Origin: Bifidobacterium breve
Lineage (GTDB): Bacteria; Actinomycetota; Actinomycetes; Nanopelagicales; Nanopelagicaceae
DNA length: 6,197 bases
Reading direction: 5' to 3'
Assembly (NCBI GenBank): GCA_943324025.2
Contig: CALPKA020000034.1
Span: 1-6,197 of the forward strand
Of the stretch, positions 1 through 4,702 are shown piece by piece (within the stretch, counting starts at the first letter, position 1; the number at the start of each line of letters is the position of its first letter). The notes under the pieces were generated by a model. It saw only the letters and a program-made list of their open reading frames with translations, did not search any database and was not told where the DNA came from. Made by a program: the position numbers and the translations under genes.

Positions 1-1203
1 AAGATAAGCCAGAAAATCTCTTATCTCTTTGCGCTCATAAAACCGCACGCCACCAACAACTTTGTATGGAATACCAACTCGCATAAAAACCTCCTCAAAT
101 ACACGAGATTGCGCATTGGTTCGATAAAAAATTGCAGTATCTCCTGGGTTAGATTTTTCTAAATCTCGCAGCCTTGTTATCTCACTGACCACAAAATCAG
201 CCTCATCATGTTCACTTTCTGCCACAAACCCTGTGATCATTGCTCCAGCTCCTGCTTGTGACCAAAGGTTTTTCTCTTTGCGTCCTTCATTATTTGAAAT
301 TACAGCATTGGCCGCAGTTAATATGTTTTGGGTTGAGCGATAGTTTTGCTCAAGCAAAATAGTTTTTGCATCGGGGTAATCTGCTTCAAATTGCAGAATA
401 TTTCTGATGTTAGCGCCTCGAAATGCATAAATTGATTGATCAGCATCTCCAACTACGCAAAGTTCAGCAGGTGCAAATCCATCTCGATCACTTCCCACTA
501 ACTCTTTAATTAACACATACTGAGCATGGTTTGTATCTTGGTACTCATCTACAAGAATATGTTTAAATCTTGAGCGATACTTTGCCCGCACCTCAGGATG
601 GCGCTGCATTACCTCAACTGTTTTAGCAATTAAGTCATCAAAATCCATTGAATTAGCACCGGTTAATCTTCTTTGATAAATGCTAAAAACTTGTGCCACC
701 ATCTCCTGGAATTGATCTTTGCTTTGATTTAAGTAATCGGCAGGTCCAAGGAGCTCATTCTTAGCTTGTGAAATTAGTGCAGCCACAGCTCGAGGAGCAT
801 ATTTTTTAACATCAAGATTCAAATCTTTCATTACCAAATTAATCAAACGTAGTGAATCACTTTGATCATAAATTGTGAATGAGTTTGTATAACCCAGCAA
901 TGATGCTTCTTTTCTTAAAATTCTTACACAAGCTGAATGGAATGTTGATACCCACATCACTTTGGCGCGGTCTCCTACTAACTCAGTAACTCGCTCCTTC
1001 ATTTCCCCGGCAGCTTTGTTGGTAAAAGTAATTGCCAAAACTTCATAAGGTGCAACATTTCTCTGTGCTAATAGGTAAGCAATTCGCCTGGTTAAAACTC
1101 GAGTTTTGCCAGATCCAGCACCAGCCACAACAAGAAGAGGAGAGCCTTCATGTTTAACCGCTGCTAGTTGTTGCGGGTTTAAACCATCTAATAGCGCGGA
1201 CAT
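1..1203 (-). CDS. pcrA: ATP-dependent DNA helicase PcrA/UvrD (superfamily 1A), N-terminal part; C-terminus lies off the left edge
   Basis: This is a 3'-to-5' superfamily 1A helicase, a family that unwinds DNA in nucleotide excision repair and clears RecA and stalled replication intermediates. The first 401 residues are visible; actinobacterial PcrA/UvrD1 proteins are usually about 750-800 residues, so roughly half is missing. Motifs appear in family order: Q-motif LNPQQ (8-12), Walker A AGAGSGKT (27-34), motif Ia ITFTNKAAGEM (58-68), STFHS (86-90), Walker B DEYQDTN (219-225), motif III GDADQSIYAFRG (252-263), motif IV QNYRS (286-290) and FYRTNAQSR (359-367). The visible part ends inside the conserved block that begins YKVVGG. 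The start is the ATG at 1203-1201, because MSALLDGLNPQQ matches the usual N-terminus and a TANNNT box lies 7 nt upstream. No Shine-Dalgarno is seen. It is divergent from the deacetylase gene. PcrA fits better than RecB or Rep relatives in an actinobacterium, but the C-terminal domain that would settle it is not visible. Confidence 0.95.
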   Translation of the reverse strand, partial: MSALLDGLNPQQLAAVKHEGSPLLVVAGAGSGKTRVLTRRIAYLLAQRNVAPYEVLAITFTNKAAGEMKERVTELVGDRAKVMWVSTFHSACVRILRKEASLLGYTNSFTIYDQSDSLRLINLVMKDLNLDVKKYAPRAVAALISQAKNELLGPADYLNQSKDQFQEMVAQVFSIYQRRLTGANSMDFDDLIAKTVEVMQRHPEVRAKYRSRFKHILVDEYQDTNHAQYVLIKELVGSDRDGFAPAELCVVGDADQSIYAFRGANIRNILQFEADYPDAKTILLEQNYRSTQNILTAANAVISNNEGRKEKNLWSQAGAGAMITGFVAESEHDEADFVVSEITRLRDLEKSNPGDTAIFYRTNAQSRVFEEVFMRVGIPYKVVGGVRFYERKEIRDFLAYL

Positions 1204-1216
1204 ATTGGTAAGTCTA
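1204..1216 (-). promoter_or_regulatory. Putative leaderless promoter (-10 box) of the pcrA gene
   Basis: Read on the minus strand, TAGACT (1216-1211) fits the actinobacterial -10 pattern TANNNT and is followed by 7 nt (TACCAAT) and then the ATG. A transcript starting 7-8 nt after the box would begin at or beside the start codon, which explains the lack of a Shine-Dalgarno. The -35 position (about 1233-1239) holds only a weak match (TTACCT). Confidence 0.55.
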
Positions 1217-1250
1217 TCGGTGGGTAAGAGGCAGGTAATTGCTGCGGTAA
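1207..1250. repeat. Four direct GGTAA repeats in the divergent promoter region
   Basis: GGTAA occurs on the plus strand at 1207-1211, 1223-1227, 1234-1238 and 1246-1250, with start-to-start steps of 16, 11 and 12 bp. The last two copies share a slightly longer form, GC(A)GGTAAT. The set fills the gap between the divergent pcrA and deacetylase genes and overlaps both predicted promoters. The repeats are seen directly; any role as regulator binding sites is inference. Confidence 0.5.
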
Positions 1251-1258
1251 TCTTGGTG
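1248..1258 (+). promoter_or_regulatory. Putative leaderless promoter (-10 box) of the deacetylase gene
   Basis: TAATCT at 1248-1253 fits TANNNT. It lies 5 nt before the ATG at 1259 and 8 nt before the second ATG at 1262, so either could be the first codon of a leaderless message. No Shine-Dalgarno is suitably spaced: the GAGG at 1228-1231 is about 28 nt from the ATG. The expected -35 position (about 1224-1230) has no clear consensus. Confidence 0.4.
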
Positions 1259-1987
1259 ATGATGGAGCCTTTAGACGATAGCCAGATAGAACGCGTATTA
1301 GTAGTTACTGCGCACCCAGATGATTGCGATTTCGCAGCTGCAGGAACAATTGCACTTTGGACCGCTAAGGGAATAAAGGTTTCTTACTGCATCTGCACCA
1401 ACGGTGATCAAGGTGGAGAAGATCCAACTGTGCCACGGGATGAGATGCCAAAGATTCGGCAGAAAGAACAACGTGATGCAGGAGTTGCAGTTGGTGTTAC
1501 AGATATTACTTTCCTTAACTATCGTGATGGTTGGTTAGAGCCAACTATTGAATTAAGAAAAGATATTGTTAGACAGATAAGAATTAGTAAGCCTGATCGA
1601 ATGGTAATTCAATCTCCAGAACGTAACTGGGATCGATTATTTTCATCCCACCCAGATCACATGGCCGCCGGTGAGGCTGCAATTCAAGCGGTATACCCAG
1701 ATTCACGAAATGCTTTTGCATTTGAGGACTTGTTAAAGAATGAAGGATTAGAACCTTGGCGGGTAAAAGAGGTTTGGGTTACATCAACCCAAAACCCAGA
1801 TCACTTTGTGGACATTACAACTACATTTGATAAGAAGATGAAAGCACTTCACTCCCACGTTAGCCAAACTGCACATAATGAGAACTTAGAAAATATGGTT
1901 CGTGAGTGGGGTGAGCGAAATGCTCAAGCTAACAATTTACCTGCAGGATCTGTTGCAGAAGTATTTAAAATCGTAAATACGAATTAA
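1259..1987 (+). CDS. LmbE/PIG-L family zinc-dependent deacetylase (substrate unknown)
   Basis: This is a cytoplasmic metal-dependent deacetylase of the LmbE/PIG-L fold, the family that includes MshB, Mca and BshB, which remove acetyl groups from N-acetylglucosamine-type sugars or cleave amides. The protein is 242 residues. The signature AHPDD is at 18-22; by family analogy His19 and Asp22 bind zinc and Asp21 is the general base. The second conserved block, SHPDHMAAG (130-138), supplies the third zinc ligand, and a C-terminal KALHSHVSQ block (195-203) is typical of the family. The residue after AHPDD is Cys rather than the common Glu, as happens in several subfamilies. An open frame runs up to 51 codons further upstream, but that part lies antisense to the N-terminal coding region of pcrA and looks nothing like the family, so I start at ATG 1259 (1262 is possible). 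No signal peptide is visible. The sequence does not reveal the substrate; mycothiol-type sugar chemistry is one possibility only. Confidence 0.88.
   Translation: MMEPLDDSQIERVLVVTAHPDDCDFAAAGTIALWTAKGIKVSYCICTNGDQGGEDPTVPRDEMPKIRQKEQRDAGVAVGVTDITFLNYRDGWLEPTIELRKDIVRQIRISKPDRMVIQSPERNWDRLFSSHPDHMAAGEAAIQAVYPDSRNAFAFEDLLKNEGLEPWRVKEVWVTSTQNPDHFVDITTTFDKKMKALHSHVSQTAHNENLENMVREWGERNAQANNLPAGSVAEVFKIVNTN
1984..1987. other. Overlapping stop codons of two convergent genes
   Basis: The palindrome TTAA supplies the TAA of the plus-strand deacetylase (1985-1987) and the TAA of the minus-strand cyclophilin (1986-1984). The genes therefore meet tail to tail with a 4-bp overlap and no space for an intergenic terminator, so their transcripts must end inside each other's coding region or overlap. 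Confidence 0.9.
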
Positions 1988-2643
1988 CGAACCTTTACCT
2001 TTTCAATTGCCAAGGTGCGCTTTGGTAAACCATCATTGCTGCCATCGGCTACACCCTCTTTTGCAATCGCTTTTACGATATCTAATCCCTTAACAACCTT
2101 GCCCCAGATTGAATAATTAGCTGGCAAAGTTGAATCTGCATAAACTATAAAGAATTGACTGCCATTAGTAATTTCTTTTGAATTCCAGATAGCAACTGTT
2201 CCCTCAGGGTAGTTATCAGATGCGGTATCTGGCAGGTTTTCATTCTCATACTCAAAGTTTGGCCCACCCATACCAGTTGCGGTTGGATCACCACAGTGCA
2301 AGAAATTACTGTCATTCTTTGTTAAGCGGTGGCAGATAGTTTGATTAAAAAAGCCGCCCTTAGCTAATGCCGAGATTGCTGCAACAGTTACAGGTGCTTG
2401 TCTTGAATCAGCCTCAATAACTATTTCACCACAATTTGTAGTTAATGTGATTTGGCGATTCTTTAGAAAGGTCTTTACTTGAGGTATATCAATATTTTTT
2501 ATTGAATGGCCTTTTGCAGTTGAAATCTTACAATTTAAAGTTATAGCTTTTTTATTTGGTGCAGCAGTAGCAGATGCAGGTAGCGCAGCAGAAATTAGCA
2601 GAATTGTCAGTGAAGAAATTATTGATTTTGCTGCGAAATTCAT
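1984..2643 (-). CDS. Exported cyclophilin-type peptidyl-prolyl cis-trans isomerase
   Basis: Cyclophilins speed cis-trans isomerisation of peptide bonds before proline and help proteins fold; this one should act outside the cytoplasmic membrane. It is 219 residues. Residues 1 to about 28 form a Sec-type signal peptide (Lys6, a hydrophobic run at 8-20, then small residues with a likely cut near ASATA-AP). No lipobox Cys is present. A linker of about 35 residues leads to the cyclophilin domain (about 64-219). Family landmarks are CHRL (104-107, holding the catalytic Arg as Arg106), FLHCGDP (114-120), TGMGGPNF (123-130), NGSQFFI (160-166) and the late IWGKVVKG block (179-186). Cysteines lie at 38, 71, 104 and 117; the CHRL and CGDP pair is frequent in actinobacterial cyclophilins. 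The ATG at 2643 is preferred because it gives the signal peptide and has a TANNNT box 6 nt upstream. The gene converges on the deacetylase. The family is clear, the client proteins are not. Confidence 0.93.
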   Translation of the reverse strand: MNFAAKSIISSLTILLISAALPASATAAPNKKAITLNCKISTAKGHSIKNIDIPQVKTFLKNRQITLTTNCGEIVIEADSRQAPVTVAAISALAKGGFFNQTICHRLTKNDSNFLHCGDPTATGMGGPNFEYENENLPDTASDNYPEGTVAIWNSKEITNGSQFFIVYADSTLPANYSIWGKVVKGLDIVKAIAKEGVADGSNDGLPKRTLAIEKVKVR

Positions 2644-2655
2644 GGTCTTAGTTTA
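2644..2655 (-). promoter_or_regulatory. Putative leaderless promoter (-10 box) of the cyclophilin gene
   Basis: On the minus strand TAAACT (2655-2650) matches TANNNT and is followed by AAGACC and then the ATG, a 6-nt gap. An AAAGG sits about 14 nt before the ATG, too far for a normal Shine-Dalgarno. No good -35 hexamer is seen at 16-18 nt. Confidence 0.55.
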
Positions 2656-2682
2656 AGCCTTTAAATTAAGTATGGATAACAA

Positions 2683-2709
2683 GATTTAGTAATTAAGGCG
2701 GATTTACTA
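2683..2709. repeat. Imperfect direct repeat in the gap between guaB3 and the cyclophilin gene
   Basis: GATTTAGTA (2683-2691) and GATTTACTA (2701-2709) match at 8 of 9 positions and start 18 bp apart. They lie upstream of the cyclophilin -10 box in the largest gap of the window (2644-2739). The gap is AT-rich and otherwise shows no hairpin with a T-run that would mark a guaB3 terminator. A regulatory role is only a guess, since AT-rich DNA gives such matches by chance. Confidence 0.25.
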
Positions 2710-2739
2710 TCTAACTTTAAGCACATTCACAGCGAAAGA

Positions 2740-3849
2740 TTAAGGTTGAACGATGATCTCAACCCGTTGAAACTCCTTTAAGTCTGAGTAGCCGCAAGTG
2801 GCCATAGATCTACGAAGTGCGCCAAATAGATTCATTGAGCCATCTGAGGTGTGTGATGGTCCAGTTAAGACTTCATTCAAATTACCAACAGTGCCAACCT
2901 GCACACGATTACCACGTGGTAATTGACCATGATGGGCCTCAAGTCCCCAATGCCAGCCTTTGCCTGGTGCCTCAGAAGCTCTAGCAAGTGGAGATCCCAT
3001 CATTACTGCATCAGCACCACATGCAACAGCTTTAGCAATCTCACCACTTGCTCCAACTGAACCATCAGCGATTACATGAACATAGCGACCGCCAGACTCC
3101 TCTAAATAATCTCGGCGAGCAGATGCAACCTCTGCAACAGCCGATGCCATTGGTACTGATATTCCTAATACTTTTTTAGTTGTATGGGCAGATCCGCCGC
3201 CAAAACCAACTAAAACTCCAGCTGCTCCTGATCTCATTAAATGCAGCGCCCCTTGCGCAGTTGCACAACCACCAACAATCACTGGAGTATCTAATTCGTA
3301 AATAAATTTCTTTAGATTCAATGGTGCGATCTTCTCCGAAACGTGCTCTGCTGAAACCGTTGTTCCGCGAATTACAAATATATCAACGCCAGCATCAATA
3401 ACCGCTTTGTGGAACTCAGCTGTTCGTTGAGGAGAAAGTGCACCTGCCACAGTTACACCAGCTGCTCTAATTTGAGCAATACGTTCCTTGATAAGTGTTG
3501 GTTGAATTGGAGCGGAGTAAATCTCCTGCATTTTTTTAATTGCTTTATCTTCACTTAACTTAGCCATTTCAGATAATTGTTTTTCAGCATCCTCATAGCG
3601 AGTCCAGATACCTTCCAAATTTAAAACTCCTAAGCCGCCAGCTTTACCAATTGCAATTGCAGTTTCAGGAGAGACAACTGAATCCATTGGAGCTGCTAGG
3701 AATGGAAGATCAAATTTATATGCATCTATTTGCCAGGCGATTGAAACCTCTTCAGGATCTCTTGTCCTGCGAGATGGAACGATTGCAATATCATCAAATG
3801 AGTAGGCTGCTCGAGCACGCTTACCTGGACCTACTTCGATATCGGACAT
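2740..3849 (-). CDS. guaB3: GuaB3 family IMP dehydrogenase-related protein
   Basis: This 369-residue protein has the (beta/alpha)8 barrel of the IMP dehydrogenase/GMP reductase family but lacks the CBS (Bateman) insert, which makes it shorter than the usual 480-500 residue IMPDH. The N-terminus YSFDDIAIVPSRRTRDPEEV (16-35) and LAAPMDSVV (51-59) are typical of GuaB3. A nucleotide-binding stretch resembling IMPDH follows: ADG (261-263), SGEIAKAVACGADAV (268-282) and MGSPLA (284-289). The loop that carries the catalytic Cys in IMPDH (GSxCTT) reads GSAHTT here, with His222 at the Cys position, and the usual Ile-Arg-Tyr after ADGG is also changed. Actinobacterial GuaB3 proteins are known to be divergent in this loop and their in vivo role is unsettled, so I do not call it a working IMPDH. 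The start at 3849 is supported by the MSDIEVG beginning and a TANNNT box 7 nt upstream. The ROK kinase gene lies 39 bp upstream on the same strand. Confidence 0.93.
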   Translation of the reverse strand: MSDIEVGPGKRARAAYSFDDIAIVPSRRTRDPEEVSIAWQIDAYKFDLPFLAAPMDSVVSPETAIAIGKAGGLGVLNLEGIWTRYEDAEKQLSEMAKLSEDKAIKKMQEIYSAPIQPTLIKERIAQIRAAGVTVAGALSPQRTAEFHKAVIDAGVDIFVIRGTTVSAEHVSEKIAPLNLKKFIYELDTPVIVGGCATAQGALHLMRSGAAGVLVGFGGGSAHTTKKVLGISVPMASAVAEVASARRDYLEESGGRYVHVIADGSVGASGEIAKAVACGADAVMMGSPLARASEAPGKGWHWGLEAHHGQLPRGNRVQVGTVGNLNEVLTGPSHTSDGSMNLFGALRRSMATCGYSDLKEFQRVEIIVQP

Positions 3850-3862
3850 ATGGGCAATGCTA
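3850..3862 (-). promoter_or_regulatory. Putative leaderless promoter (-10 box) of guaB3
   Basis: On the minus strand TAGCAT (3862-3857) matches TANNNT and is followed by TGCCCAT and then the ATG, a 7-nt gap. There is no Shine-Dalgarno. The box lies in the 39-bp gap after the ROK kinase stop, so guaB3 may be transcribed on its own as well as by read-through. Confidence 0.5.
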
Positions 3863-3888
3863 TATCCAATGAGTTAGCAAATTGAAAT

Positions 3889-4641
3889 TTAAGCCAGCAA
3901 CTCCCAAGCCGCAACCCCGCCAGCAACCCCTGCAGAGTTAGGAATCAACCGAACTTTATAATCAAAACTCTTTAATGCAGATTTACTAATTCTTTGTGCA
4001 TTACCGCCGCCGATATATAACTTATCCCAAACAATCATCGGATAAAGCTCCTCAATTAATCGCTTAACCCTTCTTGACCACAAGGTATTTCCCATTCGCT
4101 TTCGAGCAGCTTCGCCAATCCAAGCATCGATTGATTTTCCATAACGAATGGTGGCATGTGATATTTCTAGATGCGGTGATAATTTGCCATTGCTAAATAT
4201 CGCATTCCCTAACCCGGTGCCAAAAGTTAATACCAACTCCAAACCTTTGCCCTCAATCACAGCTGCAGCGTGTACCTGGGCATCATTTAATACCAAGGTA
4301 GGCAGACCTAATTTCTTGCCTAACTTTTTTTGCAGATCTAATCCAAACCACTCACTCTTTAGTTTTAAATCAACTGGTGAGTTTGGCCCGCGCTTATTTA
4401 TGTAGTGTGGAATTGCAATTACTTTGCCATCACGAATCATTCCAGGAAGGCCTACCGTTACCCGCTTTACCCGCTTATCTTGATCAACATAATCTTGAAT
4501 AATCTGAATTAATTTTTTGGGTGATAGTGGATAAGGTGTTTTCAAATATGGAAAGTCTCTAAGTAATTTTCCGCTCTTATCAAGCACAGAGGCCTTGATC
4601 CCAGTGCCACCGCAATCCACGGTTAGCGTTGTAACTTTCAT
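3889..4641 (-). CDS. ppgK: ROK family sugar kinase, resembling polyphosphate glucokinase
   Basis: ROK kinases phosphorylate hexoses in the cytoplasm; the polyphosphate glucokinase branch makes glucose 6-phosphate using polyphosphate or ATP. The protein is 250 residues, a normal length for that branch. The phosphate-binding motif DCGGTGIK is at 9-16, VGLPG at 63-67, the catalytic-Asp block LNDAQ at 118-122 (Asp120 the likely base), TFGTGLG at 139-145, the sugar-binding ExxH at 159-162, GGG at 211-213 and AGVAGG at 237-242. In known polyphosphate glucokinases the ExxH block is usually ExGH; here Gly is Ser161. The CxCGxCG-type zinc motif of many longer ROK proteins is absent, as is usual for polyphosphate glucokinases. 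The region at 78-100 also differs from the mycobacterial enzyme, so substrate and phosphate donor are inferred from overall similarity. The ATG at 4641 has a TANNNT box 6 nt upstream. The gene follows groEL by 61 bp and precedes guaB3 by 39 bp on the same strand. Confidence 0.8.
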   Translation of the reverse strand: MKVTTLTVDCGGTGIKASVLDKSGKLLRDFPYLKTPYPLSPKKLIQIIQDYVDQDKRVKRVTVGLPGMIRDGKVIAIPHYINKRGPNSPVDLKLKSEWFGLDLQKKLGKKLGLPTLVLNDAQVHAAAVIEGKGLELVLTFGTGLGNAIFSNGKLSPHLEISHATIRYGKSIDAWIGEAARKRMGNTLWSRRVKRLIEELYPMIVWDKLYIGGGNAQRISKSALKSFDYKVRLIPNSAGVAGGVAAWELLA

Positions 4642-4659
4642 CGATTGATGTTAATCGAT
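4640..4659. repeat. Inverted repeat over the ROK kinase start and -10 box
   Basis: ATCGATT (4640-4646) and AATCGAT (4653-4659) are perfect inverted arms of 7 bp around a 6-bp centre. The repeat covers the predicted -10 box and the first bases of the kinase coding region. Its placement would suit a DNA-binding repressor, but no regulator is known, and the start-codon sequence supplies part of one arm. Confidence 0.4.
4642..4653 (-). promoter_or_regulatory. Putative leaderless promoter (-10 box) of the ROK kinase gene
   Basis: On the minus strand TAACAT (4653-4648) matches TANNNT and is followed by CAATCG and then the ATG, a 6-nt gap. No Shine-Dalgarno is present. The -35 area (about 4671-4676, TTCTCA) is a weak match. 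Confidence 0.5.
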
Positions 4660-4687
4660 CAAAGCAACTTTGAGAACAAGGCCTTGT
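4659..4687 (-). other. Two small inverted repeats after groEL, possible weak terminator or operator
   Basis: TCAAAG/CTTTGA (4659-4664 and 4668-4673) has a 3-nt loop, and ACAAGGCCTTGT (4676-4687) is a perfect 12-bp palindrome. Both lie after the groEL stop and before the kinase promoter. Neither is followed by a run of T on the minus strand, so a standard intrinsic terminator is not supported. They could weakly end groEL transcription or bind a regulator of the kinase gene. Confidence 0.3.
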
Positions 4688-4702
4688 GTAGTTAATTACT
4701 TT

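Noticed and set aside
1226..1235. AAGAGGCAGG as a Shine-Dalgarno for the deacetylase
   Set aside because: It lies 24 or more nt from the ATG, well beyond the usual 5-10 nt spacing.
1106..1258. A 51-codon N-terminal extension of the deacetylase
   Set aside because: It lies antisense to the start of pcrA for nearly 100 bp, has no resemblance to the LmbE/PIG-L family, and would remove the promoter region of both genes.
2740..3849. Calling this gene a standard IMP dehydrogenase (guaB) or GMP reductase (guaB1)
   Set aside because: The CBS domains are absent, the catalytic Cys position is His, and the N-terminus matches the GuaB3 family.
3651..3872. Plus-strand open frame inside guaB3
   Set aside because: It is antisense to a well-conserved gene, has no recognisable domain and no promoter or ribosome site; a shadow frame.
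4148..4405. Plus-strand open frame inside the ROK kinase gene
   Set aside because: It is antisense to conserved kinase motifs and has no family signature; a shadow frame.
4676..4687. Intrinsic terminator of groEL at the 12-bp palindrome
   Set aside because: A perfect palindrome without a spacer can form only a short stem, and no T-run follows on the minus strand.
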